Positions 50,526 to 58,903 of a stretch of 64,000 nucleotides of DNA are shown in pieces. Every line of letters begins with the position of its first letter. The stretch's first letter is position 1. Position numbers and translations under genes: made by a program. The notes beneath the pieces were generated by a model. The model was not told the origin of the DNA and ran no database searches. It saw only the letters and a list, made by a program, of their open reading frames with translations. The stretch is from Streptomyces alboniger (lineage in GTDB: Bacteria > Actinomycetota > Actinomycetes > Streptomycetales > Streptomycetaceae), in the NCBI RefSeq assembly GCF_008704395.1, contig NZ_CP023695.1:4464001-4528000 (forward strand). Reading direction: 5' to 3'.

Positions 50526-51689
50526 ATGGACGCAGGTCTCAAGCGCGATCTTGAGCAGAAGGTCCGGGACGGTGAGCGGCTGTCCCGCGAGGACGGCATC
50601 GCGCTGTACGAGTCGGACGACCTCGCCTGGCTCGGCGGCCTCGCCCACGAGGTCCGTACGCGCAAGAACGGCGACGTCGTGCACTTTAACGTCAACCGTC
50701 ACCTCAACATGACGAACGTGTGCACCGCGTCGTGCGCGTACTGCTCGTTCCAGCGCAAGCCGGGCGAGAAGGACGCGTACACGATGCGCATCGAGGAGGC
50801 CGTCCGCCTCGCCAAGGCGATGGAGGGCGAGAACCTCACCGAGCTGCACATCGTCAACGGCCTGCACCCGAACCTGCCGTGGCGCTACTACCCGCGTTCG
50901 CTGAGCGAGCTGAAGAAGGCCCTCCCGAACGTGTCCCTGAAGGCCTTCACGGCCACGGAGATCCACCACTTCGAGACGATCTCCGGCATGTCGGCCTCCG
51001 ACATCCTGGACGAGCTGATCGAGGCGGGCCTGGAGTCGCTGACCGGCGGCGGCGCGGAGATCTTCGACTGGGAGGTCCGCCAGCACATCGTCGACCACCG
51101 CACCCACTGGGAGGACTGGTCGCGCATCCACCGCCTCGCGCACGAGAAGGGTCTGAAGACCCCGTGCACGATGCTGTACGGCCACATCGAGGAGCCGCGT
51201 CACCGCGTCGACCACGTCCTTCGCCTGCGTGAGCTCCAGGACGAGACGAACGGCTTCCAGGTCTTCATCCCGCTGCGCTACCAGCACGACTTCGTGGACA
51301 TGAAGGACGGCAAGGTCAGGAACCGCCTCCAGGCGCGCACGACCATGGCATCCGGCGCCGAGGCGCTGAAGACCTTCGCGGTCTCGCGCCTCCTCTTCGA
51401 CAACGTCCCGCACGTCAAGGTCTTCTGGGTCATGCACGGCCTGCACACCACGCAGCTCGCGCTCCAGCACGGCGCGGACGACATGGACGGCTCGGTCGTC
51501 GAGTACAAGATCACGCACGACGCGGACAACTTCGGCACGCCGAACAAGCTGACCCGCGAGGACCTCCTCGACCTGATCCGCGAGGCCGGCTTCCGTCCGG
51601 TCGAGCGGAACACCCGCTACGAGGCGATCCGGGAGTACGAAGGGCCGGACCCGCTGCTGCGCGAGACGCCGCAGGCGATGCGGGTCTGA
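50526..51689 (+). CDS. mqnE: Aminofutalosine synthase MqnE (radical SAM)
   Basis: A 387-residue radical SAM enzyme joining 3-[(1-carboxyvinyl)oxy]benzoate with SAM to give aminofutalosine. The cluster ligands are CTASCAYC (Cys66, Cys70, Cys73) in NMTNVCTASCAYCSFQRKPG. Other family blocks are ELHIVNGLHPNLPWRYYPR and TATEIHHFETISGMSASDIL, later FIPLRYQHDFVDM. It starts at ATG 50526. A 16-bp tandem duplication spans its stop codon. Together with the UbiD/UbiX/MqnP genes it defines the futalosine route. Confidence 0.95.
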   Translation: MDAGLKRDLEQKVRDGERLSREDGIALYESDDLAWLGGLAHEVRTRKNGDVVHFNVNRHLNMTNVCTASCAYCSFQRKPGEKDAYTMRIEEAVRLAKAMEGENLTELHIVNGLHPNLPWRYYPRSLSELKKALPNVSLKAFTATEIHHFETISGMSASDILDELIEAGLESLTGGGAEIFDWEVRQHIVDHRTHWEDWSRIHRLAHEKGLKTPCTMLYGHIEEPRHRVDHVLRLRELQDETNGFQVFIPLRYQHDFVDMKDGKVRNRLQARTTMASGAEALKTFAVSRLLFDNVPHVKVFWVMHGLHTTQLALQHGADDMDGSVVEYKITHDADNFGTPNKLTREDLLDLIREAGFRPVERNTRYEAIREYEGPDPLLRETPQAMRV

Positions 51690-51707
51690 CCCGATGCGGG
51701 TCTGACC
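51676..51707. repeat. 16-bp tandem duplication across the mqnE stop codon
   Basis: Two identical 16-base units (CGATGCGGGTCTGACC) at 51676-51691 and 51692-51707; each contains a TGA. The first TGA ends mqnE. It looks like a recent slippage event. Confidence 0.75.
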
Positions 51708-51792
51708 CCCTTGCCGGGCGCGGGCCCCTCCATGCTTCACTGGAGAGGCTCGTCCAGCTCGGGCCCATTTCGGAACGGAAGAGTGGATTGCC

Positions 51793-52086
51793 ATGCTCCG
51801 CTACACGCTGATGCGCCTCGGGATCTTCGTGGGTTGCCTCTTGGTCGTCGGGGGCCTCGTCTACTCCGGGATCCTGCCGCGCGGACTCGGTGACTCGAAC
51901 GTGCTGTGGGTACTGCTGCTCGCGCTGGTCGTCTCCGCCCCCATCAGCTTCGTGGTGCTCCGCAAGGAGCGTGACCGCGCCTCGGAGCAGGTCGTCGCCA
52001 AGGTCGACCGCGCCAAGGCCACCCTGGAGGCGAACCGCACCCAGGAGGACCTCGCGGACGACCTGGCGCGCGCTCAGCGCTCGTAA
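51793..52086 (+). CDS. DUF4229 small membrane protein
   Basis: 97 residues. Two transmembrane helices (LGIFVGCLLVVGGLVYSGI and VLWVLLLALVVSAPISFVVL) and a charged coiled-coil-like tail (KERDRASEQVVAKVDRAKAT, then LEANRTQEDLADDL). This matches DUF4229, a small actinobacterial family next to menaquinone genes with no known role. A strong terminator follows. Confidence 0.85.
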   Translation: MLRYTLMRLGIFVGCLLVVGGLVYSGILPRGLGDSNVLWVLLLALVVSAPISFVVLRKERDRASEQVVAKVDRAKATLEANRTQEDLADDLARAQRS

Positions 52087-52102
52087 GCTTCGTCACTCTC
52101 AC

Positions 52103-52145
52103 CGGAACCCCGGTCCGGAGCATCCCGCTCCGGGCCGGGGTTCCG
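52103..52145 (+). terminator. Long hairpin after the DUF4229 gene
   Basis: A 19-bp stem with one mismatch (52103-52121 with 52127-52145) and a 5-base loop, 17 bases past the stop. Confidence 0.85.
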
Positions 52146-52188
52146 TGCGTTTTCCAAGGGCCGGGCGCGGGCCTACCTCAAACAAGAC

Positions 52189-52220
52189 CTTTGATGTTCT
52201 CAAAGCACGAGTGTTAACGT
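52189..52220 (+). promoter_or_regulatory. Promoter with a palindrome in front of the leader peptide
   Basis: TTGATG (52191-52196) and TAACGT (52215-52220) are 18 bases apart; transcription would start about at the leader ATG (52228). The -35 sits in a 6-bp inverted repeat CTTTGA-TGTTC-TCAAAG (52189-52205), a likely operator. Confidence 0.55.
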
Positions 52221-52227
52221 GTTCGAC

Positions 52228-52329
52228 ATGAAGACAGCAGCAGCGCACCACCACGCCATGAGCGTCCCGCTCGTGGCGCGCCTGCATGTCGACCTCTGCC
52301 GCTGCATGTCCGCGGCCTGTCACGTCTGA
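52228..52329 (+). CDS. Putative Cys-rich leader peptide upstream of the symporter (33 aa)
   Basis: 33 codons from ATG 52228, starting MKTAAAHHHAMSVPLVARLH and ending VDLCRCMSAACHV, three Cys in the last ten residues. An internal ATG (52258) would leave a 23-residue form. It begins about at the predicted transcript start, so it could be read leaderless. The RLHxDLxR-x-SAxC pattern resembles short actinobacterial putative leader peptides often found before sulfur genes (from memory). Stop is 88 bases before the symporter GTG. A stem between 52372-52377 and 52407-52412 could mask the symporter ribosome binding site. Likely a cysteine-responsive attenuator. Confidence 0.6.
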   Translation: MKTAAAHHHAMSVPLVARLHVDLCRCMSAACHV

Positions 52330-52417
52330 CCGTGACCCCGCCGCAGCGGCCCGCTGACCCTTCGCGGTCGCCGCTCCCGTATGCCCCCACCCTGACTTTC
52401 CTCACCGGAGTGTGTCC

Positions 52418-53776
52418 GTGTCCGCGAATTCCGCGACGCCCGCCGACAAGGCGGGCGACACCGAGAAGCCCGAGTCCCGCTTCCGGATATCCAAGTACCT
52501 CAAGATGCCCTTCTGGGCGCAGATCCTCGGCGGCCTGGTCCTCGGCGTGCTGCTCGGCTGGCTCGCCCGCAGCCAGGACATCTCCTGGCTGGTCACCACC
52601 CTCTCCAAGGTCGGCGACACCTTCATCGGTCTGCTGAAGCTCGCGGTCGCCCCGCTCGTCTTCTTCGCCATCCTGGTGTCCATCACCAACCTGCGGAAGG
52701 TCAACAACGCCGCGCGTCTGGCCACCCGCACCCTGCTGTGGTTCATGATCACGTCGCTGATCGCGGTGGCCATCGGCCTCGCCATCGGCCTGCTCACCAA
52801 CCCGGGCTCCGGCACCGGCCTCACCCCGAAGGACGGCAAGGCCCCCGACCACGCGGGCTCCTGGATCGACTTCCTGACCGGGATCATCCCGACGGACGTC
52901 ATCACGCCCTTCACCGAGCTGAACGTGCTCCAGATCGTCTTCATGGCCGCCGTCGCCGGCGTCGCCGTACTGAAGATCGGCGACAAGGCCCAGCCGATCC
53001 TGGAACTCTCCGAATCGGTCCTGGCGCTGCTCCAGAAGGCCCTGTGGTGGGTCATCAAGCTCTCCCCGATCGGCACTGTCGGCCTCATCGGCTTCGCCAT
53101 CGCGGACTACGGCTGGAACCTCATCAGCAAGTACGCGACGTTCACCGCGGACATCTACATCGGCTGCGCCCTGGTGATGTTCGGCGTCTACCCGCTGCTG
53201 CTCGCGTTCGTCGCCAAGGTCAACCCGCTCCAGTTCTTCAAGGGCGCCTGGCCCGCGATCCAGCTGGCGTTCGTCTCCCGGTCCTCGGTCGGCACCATGC
53301 CGGTCACCCAGAAGGTCACCGAGCGCCTCGGCGTCCCGAAGGAGTACACGTCCTTCGCGGTGCCCTTCGGCGCCACGACCAAGATGGACGGCTGCGCCGC
53401 GATCTACCCGTCGATCGCCGCGATCTTCGTCGCGCAGATCTTCGACGTGAACCTCGGCATCAAGGAGTACCTGCTCATCGCGTTCGTGTCGGTGGTGGGC
53501 TCGGCGGCGACGGCCGGTCTGACCGGCGCCACGGTCATGCTGACGCTGACCCTCTCCACGCTCGGTCTGCCGATGGAGGGCGTGGGCCTGCTGCTCGCCA
53601 TCGACCCCGTCCTGGACATGATGCGCACCGCCACGAACGTGGCCGGGCAGGCGCTGGTCCCCGTGATCGTCGCGGCCCGCGAGAAGATCCTCGACCGGGA
53701 GGCGTACGAGAGCGCCTCGGCGTCGCCGATCGACGACTTCGACGAGTCGCCGCGGGCGGTGCCCGCGGCCGCGTGA
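52418..53776 (+). CDS. Dicarboxylate/amino acid:cation symporter (DAACS family)
   Basis: 452 residues of the SLC1/GltP-like symporter family, eight transmembrane helices plus two hairpins. Signatures: VAPLVFFAILVSITNLRKVN, SSVGTMPVTQKVTERLGVP (first serine-rich hairpin), PFGATTKMDGCAAIYPSIAA, and AIDPVLDMMRTATNVAGQAL, where Asp and Asn bind substrate and cation. Family members carry glutamate, C4-dicarboxylates or L-cystine (TcyP). The Cys-rich leader upstream hints at cystine or another sulfur substrate. GTG at 52418 is seven bases after GGAG; one at 52412 is too close. Confidence 0.9.
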   Translation: MSANSATPADKAGDTEKPESRFRISKYLKMPFWAQILGGLVLGVLLGWLARSQDISWLVTTLSKVGDTFIGLLKLAVAPLVFFAILVSITNLRKVNNAARLATRTLLWFMITSLIAVAIGLAIGLLTNPGSGTGLTPKDGKAPDHAGSWIDFLTGIIPTDVITPFTELNVLQIVFMAAVAGVAVLKIGDKAQPILELSESVLALLQKALWWVIKLSPIGTVGLIGFAIADYGWNLISKYATFTADIYIGCALVMFGVYPLLLAFVAKVNPLQFFKGAWPAIQLAFVSRSSVGTMPVTQKVTERLGVPKEYTSFAVPFGATTKMDGCAAIYPSIAAIFVAQIFDVNLGIKEYLLIAFVSVVGSAATAGLTGATVMLTLTLSTLGLPMEGVGLLLAIDPVLDMMRTATNVAGQALVPVIVAAREKILDREAYESASASPIDDFDESPRAVPAAA

Positions 53777-53801
53777 GTCCGCGCGAGCCCGTGTGGGTGT
53801 C

Positions 53802-53836
53802 GTGCCCCGTCCCGGAGTCGCTCCGGGGCGGGGCAC
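53802..53836 (+). terminator. Terminator after the symporter
   Basis: A 16-bp stem with one wobble pair (53802-53817 with 53821-53836) and a 3-base loop. Confidence 0.8.
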
Positions 53837-53955
53837 TTTCGCGTCCCTCTCCGGTAATCGCTCGCGCGTTCGCGATGACCGTACGCTGACGGATGAACGG
53901 GCGGCGTGGGAGCGGGAAGCGCGGGAACGGGGAGTGCGTGAACGGGGAGGCCGGG

Positions 53956-54624
53956 GTGGGGGAGAAGCGGACGCGCAAGCGGATGCCGCGGGCCGTGCGC
54001 GAGCAGCAGATGCTGGACGCGGCGGTGCGGATCTTCGGGCAGCGGGGGTACCGGGCCGCTTCCATGGACGAGATCGCGGAGCTGGCCGGGGTGTCCAAGC
54101 CGCTGGTGTACCTGTATCTCAACTCCAAGGAAGATCTGTTCAGCGCCTGCATACGGCGGGAGGCCGCGGCGCTCGTCGCCGCGGTCCGTGACGGGGTGGG
54201 CGCGGCCGAGGGGACGAGTGCCGACCGGCAACTGTGGGACGGCCTGCGGGCGTTCTTCACGCACACCGCGGAGCGCCCGGACGGATGGGCGGTGCTGCAC
54301 AGCCAGGCGCGGACGCAGGGGGAGCCGTTCGCCGCGCTGGTCACCGCGATGCGGGAGGAGATGCTCGCCTACGTGACATCGCTGATCGCGGCGGCGGCGA
54401 GCGAGGCCCACGGGGACCCCGCGCCGTCGCAGAGGCAGGTCGCGGGGCTCGCGCAGGCGCTGGTGGGCGCGGCGGAGTCCCTGGCGGACTGGGCCAACAG
54501 GGACGACTCGGTCTCGGCGAAGGAGGCGGCGACGACCCTGATGAACTTCGCGTGGGCGGGGCTCGGGGGGCTGGTGGAGGGGCGGGCCCCTACGGCACCG
54601 GGGGCAACCCCGGGCAACAGGTGA
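53956..54624 (+). CDS. TetR-family transcriptional regulator
   Basis: 222 residues. The helix-turn-helix is AASMDEIAELAGVSKPLVYL within an ~50-residue N-terminal domain (REQQMLDAAVRIFGQRGYRA); the helical ligand domain follows. The GTG at 53956 is chosen because GGGGAGG lies five bases upstream; an ATG at 53893 has no ribosome binding site and adds a Gly/Arg-rich lead. The low-complexity C-terminus (APTAPGATPGNR) is unconserved. Gene target unclear; the peptidase gene follows 74 bases on. Confidence 0.87.
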   Translation: MGEKRTRKRMPRAVREQQMLDAAVRIFGQRGYRAASMDEIAELAGVSKPLVYLYLNSKEDLFSACIRREAAALVAAVRDGVGAAEGTSADRQLWDGLRAFFTHTAERPDGWAVLHSQARTQGEPFAALVTAMREEMLAYVTSLIAAAASEAHGDPAPSQRQVAGLAQALVGAAESLADWANRDDSVSAKEAATTLMNFAWAGLGGLVEGRAPTAPGATPGNR

Positions 54625-54698
54625 TTACGCAGAGTGAGGAAGCGAGGGTGAGGGGCGGCGCTTAGGGTGGGCCTGGGGGAGATCCCTGGGAGGTCGCT

Positions 54699-56282
54699 GT
54701 GCGGGGAGCTTGTGCAGTCGCCGGTATAGCCGTACTGGCCGTCATGGGAGCGGGCGCACCCGCCCTCGCCCCGGCGGCGAACGGCCACCCCGACCTGTCG
54801 CGGTACTACACCCAGAAGATCAAATGGGGCGCCTGCAAGGGCTCGACCGAGGCCATGGCGGACGCCACGGGCCACGCCAAGGACGTCCGGTGCGGCCACG
54901 TGACCGTGCCGCTCGACTACGCGAAGCCGTCCACCGGCACGGTGGACGTGGCGATGATCCGCATGAGGTCGAGCGCGAGCGGCAAACCGCGCGGCTCCCT
55001 GCTGCTGAACTTCGGCGGTCCCGGCGGTCCCGGCGTCTCCGCGCTCGCCGGATCACAGAAGGAGTTCGGCTTCCTCAGCAAGGGCTACGACGTCGTCTCC
55101 TTCGACCCGCGCGGCGTCGGCCTGAGCGACCCCGTCAGCTGCGGCGACGCCGACGGGGACACCGAGCCCGTGGCCGGCGAGGGGGAGGAACCGGCCGCCG
55201 TACTCGCCGAGTTGCGCAAGGTCGCCAAGGAGTGCGAGGCCAAGTCCGGGCCCGTCCTGCCGTACATGGGGACCGTCAACGTCTCGCGCGACCTGGACGT
55301 CATGCGTCAGGCCCTCGGCGACAAGAAGCTCAACTACCTCGGCTTCTCCTACGGGACGCGGCTCGGCGCCGTCTACGCCGCCCAGTTTCCCAAGAAGGTC
55401 GGCCGGATGGTGCTCGACGGCGTGGACACACTGACCGAGCCCGTCGCCGAGCAGTCCCGCGTGACCGCCGAGGGACGCCAGACCGCCCTCGACAACTTCC
55501 TCACCTGGTGCACCGGCAACGCGGGCTGCGTCTTCGGTACCGACGCGCGGGGGGCCCGGCAGGGCATGGTCCAGCTCATCCAGGACCTGGACACGATGCC
55601 GCTGCGGTCCATGAGCGGCGAGGAGTTCACCGGGCAGGACGTCGTCGGCGTACTCGGTCAGGCCCTGTACAGCAGGCAGGCGTGGCCCGCACTGTCGCAG
55701 GCGCTGGGCGCACTGCTCGCGGACGGCGACCCCCGGGCACTGATCCGGATGAGCGGCGGGCTGGCGGGCGGCGTGGGCGGTGGTACGGGCGCGGTGCGTG
55801 GCACGGGCGCGGTCGGCGAGGAGACGCCCATGGACAACATGTCCGCCGCCCTCATGGCGGTGAACTGCGCCGACGACCCCGACCGGCCGGACGCCGCACG
55901 CATAGAGAAGGAAGTCGGCAAGCTCCAGAGGGAGTTCGAGGAGGCGTCGCCCGTCTTCGGCAAGTCCATGCTGATGCCGGTGCTGCTCTGCTTCGGCCGG
56001 CCCCCGGGGACGAGCTTCATCCGCGAGGACGTACGCGACGTGAAGACGCCGAAGCTGCTGCTCGTGGGCACGCGCGGGGACCCCGCGACGCCCTACCGCT
56101 GGACGGAGGAGACCGCGCGGCGCCTCGGCCCGCAGGCCGTCGTCCTGGACAACAAGGGGGACGGGCACACCGGTTACCTGGGGTCGAAGTGCGTACAGGA
56201 CAAGGTGGACGGGTTCCTGCTGTACGGGGAGACGCCCAAGAGTGGCAGCTCCTGCGCGGCCGAGGCGGACTCGGCGCAGTGA
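54699..56282 (+). CDS. Secreted alpha/beta hydrolase, tripeptidyl-aminopeptidase-like (SlpD/E type)
   Basis: 527 residues from GTG 54699 after GGGAGG. Signal peptide VRGACAVAGIAVLAVMGAGA. Oxyanion-loop motif NFGGPGGPG (104-112), DPRGVGLSDPVSC, nucleophile elbow Ser217 in YLGFSYGTRLGAVYAA. The C-terminal TAP-like half carries LLLVGTRGDPATPYRWTEET and the catalytic His in GDGHTGYL. Family members are mycelium-bound or secreted tripeptidyl aminopeptidases of Streptomyces. It has no lipobox, unlike SlpD and SlpE. Likely digests extracellular peptides. Confidence 0.9.
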   Translation: MRGACAVAGIAVLAVMGAGAPALAPAANGHPDLSRYYTQKIKWGACKGSTEAMADATGHAKDVRCGHVTVPLDYAKPSTGTVDVAMIRMRSSASGKPRGSLLLNFGGPGGPGVSALAGSQKEFGFLSKGYDVVSFDPRGVGLSDPVSCGDADGDTEPVAGEGEEPAAVLAELRKVAKECEAKSGPVLPYMGTVNVSRDLDVMRQALGDKKLNYLGFSYGTRLGAVYAAQFPKKVGRMVLDGVDTLTEPVAEQSRVTAEGRQTALDNFLTWCTGNAGCVFGTDARGARQGMVQLIQDLDTMPLRSMSGEEFTGQDVVGVLGQALYSRQAWPALSQALGALLADGDPRALIRMSGGLAGGVGGGTGAVRGTGAVGEETPMDNMSAALMAVNCADDPDRPDAARIEKEVGKLQREFEEASPVFGKSMLMPVLLCFGRPPGTSFIREDVRDVKTPKLLLVGTRGDPATPYRWTEETARRLGPQAVVLDNKGDGHTGYLGSKCVQDKVDGFLLYGETPKSGSSCAAEADSAQ

Positions 56283-56310
56283 TCCGAAGCGGCTCCGGGG
56301 TGCCGGGGCG

Positions 56311-57162
56311 TCACTCCTGGCCGGGCGCCAGCCTCAGCATCGCCGCCTCGTCCGGCGTACCCGGCCTGGCCTGGTAGACCACCATGCGCTGGCCGCCCGT
56401 CCGGGCCAGCCTCATCATCTCGTACGTGAGGGTCATGCCGCCGACCCGGGGATGCGCGAAGGACTTGGTGCCGCCGCCTCGCTCCCGTACGTCGTAGCGT
56501 TCCCAGATGCGGGCGAAGTCCGGTGATTTGAGGAGGAGTTCACCGACGAGGTTGGCCAGCCGCGGCGAGTCCGTGTCCGTGCCGCCGACCGCGCGCAGGT
56601 GCGCGACCGACGTGGCGACCGTCTCCTCCCAGGGCTGGTAGAGGGTGCGGCCCACGGGGTGCAGGAAGAGGTAGCGGGTGACGTTGCGCCGCTCGGCGGG
56701 CCAGTCCCACAGGCCGGGGAACAGCCCCTTGCCGGGGGCGTTCGCGGCCAGCATGTAGCTGTGCCTGCTCACCACGTACGCGGGCAGCGGGGCCAGCGCC
56801 TCCAGCATGCGCAGGGTGGACTCGCGGACCGTCTCGTCGGCGGTGGGCTGCGGTTCGTTGAGGCGGCCCGAGGCCAGTTCGGCCAGCTCGTGCAGGCGCT
56901 CGTGGGCGTCGCCCGTCAGACGCAGGGCGCGGGCCAGGGCGTCGACGACCGCGGGGGAGGGGTTCGTCTCCCGGCCGCGCTCCAGGCGCGTGTAGTAGTC
57001 GACGCTCACCCCGGCGAGGGTCGCCAGCTCCTCGCGGCGCAGGCCCGGGGTGCGGCGCAGGCCGGTGCCCGCGGGGAGACCGGCGTCGGCGGGGGTGATG
57101 CGGGCCCTGCGGGCGCGGAGGTATCTGCCGAGTTCTGTCCCGGTGGTGCCGGCTGTCGTCAT
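56311..57162 (-). CDS. XRE-type regulator with MmyB-like ligand-binding domain
   Basis: 283 residues. The N-terminal helix-turn-helix has RRTPGLRREELATLAGVSVD followed by YYTRLERGRETNPSPAVVDA, the standard signature of this large actinobacterial group. The C-terminal MmyB-like domain (about 105-275) is PAS-related and binds fatty-acid-like ligands in a structurally known member. It is divergent from the MFS exporter gene at 57367, so it probably regulates that exporter. Confidence 0.9.
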   Translation of the reverse strand: MTTAGTTGTELGRYLRARRARITPADAGLPAGTGLRRTPGLRREELATLAGVSVDYYTRLERGRETNPSPAVVDALARALRLTGDAHERLHELAELASGRLNEPQPTADETVRESTLRMLEALAPLPAYVVSRHSYMLAANAPGKGLFPGLWDWPAERRNVTRYLFLHPVGRTLYQPWEETVATSVAHLRAVGGTDTDSPRLANLVGELLLKSPDFARIWERYDVRERGGGTKSFAHPRVGGMTLTYEMMRLARTGGQRMVVYQARPGTPDEAAMLRLAPGQE

Positions 57163-57366
57163 CCCGTCATTGTCGCTGGTCGCGGGGGTGCGTGGGGGGC
57201 CCTGTCAGGGCCAGGAACAGGGCGGTCTGGTGGGGGTTCCCGGGTGCGGGCACCGTCGGGGTTCCGCCGCTACCGGGGCGGCTGACCGTCGCTTCGCGAC
57301 GTCGCTCTCCCACCCACCCGTCCCAGCCGCCCGTTACCCCGCACAAGCCCCCGCCGTAGGAGCCTC

Positions 57367-58761
57367 ATGTCCGCCACCCTCGCCCCCGAGCCCGTCCGCA
57401 CGGCCGCGCCCCCCTCCCCCCGCACCGGCAGCCCCGTCGCCCTCGTTGCCTCACTCCTCGGCTTCACCGTCATCACCATCGACGTCACCGCGGTGAACAT
57501 CGCGCTGCCCGACATCCGCGCCACCCTCCACGGCGGCATGGCGGGCCTCCAGTGGGTCGTGGACGCCTACACGCTGATGTTCGCCGCGCTGATGCTCTCC
57601 GCGGGGGCGCTGGCCGACCGGGCGGGGGCGCGACGGGCGTACGCATGGGGCGTGGGGCTCTTCACCGCCGCCTCGCTCGCCTGCGCCCTCGCGCCCGGCA
57701 TCGGCGCGCTGATCGCCGCCCGCGTCGCGCAGGGCGGGGCCGCCGCCATCGTGATGCCCGCCTCGCTCGCGCTGATCCGACAGGCGTACGACGATCCGCG
57801 CCGCCGGGCCCGCGCCATCGCGCTGTGGACGGTCGGCGGATCCGCGGCCGTCGCGGTCGGGCCCGTACTCGGCGGCATCCTGACGGAGACCGCGGGCTGG
57901 CGTGCGGTCTTCCTGCTCAACCTCCCGGTGGGCGCGGTCATCCTCGCCCTCCTCGCCCGTACCGCCCGCTCCCCGCGCCGCCCCGCCCCGCTCGACATCG
58001 CCGGGCAGGTGACCGCCGTCCTCACCCTCGCCGGGCTCGCGTTCGCCGTCATCGAGGGCGGGCACCTGGGCTGGACGAGCGCGCCCGTCCTCGCCGCGTT
58101 CGCCGTCGCGGCCGCCTCCGCCCTCGCCTTCCGCGCCGCCGAGAAGCGGCACCGCGCGCCCATGGTCCCGCTCGGGCTGCTGCGGCAGCGGCAGGTCTCC
58201 GTCGCCCTCGCGGTCGGCTTCGCGGTGAACGCAGGGTTCTACGGCGTGACCTTCCTTCTCGGCCTCTACTACCAGCAGTTGCGTGGCATGTCGGGCGTCG
58301 AGGCGGGCCTGATGTTCGTGCCGCTGGCCGCGTTCATCACCGGCACGAACCTCGTCTCGCCCCGCCTCGCCGAGCGCGTCGGCCGCCGCCGGGTCGTCGT
58401 CCTCGGCCAGGCCGTCCTCGCGCTGGCCATGTTCGCCCTGCTCCCGCTGGCGGCGCACACCCCGCTGTGGCTCGTCCTCGTCCTGCTGATCCCGACCGGC
58501 ATCGGCGGCGCGCTCGCCGTCCCCGCGCTGACGGCACAACTCATGGACAGCGTGCCGGGCGAGCGCGCGGGAACGGCCTCCGGTCTGCTCAACTCCCTGC
58601 GCCAGACGGGCGGGGCGATGTCCGTGGCCCTCTTCGGCGCGCTCCTCGCGGGCGAGGGCGCCGGGTTCTCCCTGCCGGGCATGCGGACGGGCCTCCTGGT
58701 GGCGGGCCTCACCCTGTGCGCGACGACGGCCCTCGCGGCGAGGCTCCTGCCTCGCGGCTGA
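57367..58761 (+). CDS. MFS drug exporter, DHA2 (14-TM) family
   Basis: 464 residues with about 14 hydrophobic helices. Signature VITIDVTAVNIALPDIRATL (motif with acidic Asp in helix 1), LQWVVDAYTLMFAALMLSAG, ADRAGARRAYAWGVGLFTAA and GPVLGGILTETAGWRAVFLL. DHA2 proteins export drugs or dyes in exchange for protons. It lies opposite the XRE/MmyB regulator gene, a standard arrangement. The O-methyltransferase follows co-directionally after 142 bases and might share its purpose. Confidence 0.9.
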   Translation: MSATLAPEPVRTAAPPSPRTGSPVALVASLLGFTVITIDVTAVNIALPDIRATLHGGMAGLQWVVDAYTLMFAALMLSAGALADRAGARRAYAWGVGLFTAASLACALAPGIGALIAARVAQGGAAAIVMPASLALIRQAYDDPRRRARAIALWTVGGSAAVAVGPVLGGILTETAGWRAVFLLNLPVGAVILALLARTARSPRRPAPLDIAGQVTAVLTLAGLAFAVIEGGHLGWTSAPVLAAFAVAAASALAFRAAEKRHRAPMVPLGLLRQRQVSVALAVGFAVNAGFYGVTFLLGLYYQQLRGMSGVEAGLMFVPLAAFITGTNLVSPRLAERVGRRRVVVLGQAVLALAMFALLPLAAHTPLWLVLVLLIPTGIGGALAVPALTAQLMDSVPGERAGTASGLLNSLRQTGGAMSVALFGALLAGEGAGFSLPGMRTGLLVAGLTLCATTALAARLLPRG

Positions 58762-58903
58762 CCCCCCACGGGAGTTGACCACGAACCGGCAGCGGGACTT
58801 CGAGCTGCCCGGCCGTGGAACTTTCGTCCAATACGGGGCCGTCGAAGTCCGCGACGGTGGTGAAGCCCGCCGAACAACCGAAGCAGCATGGAGGGAAACA
58901 CCC

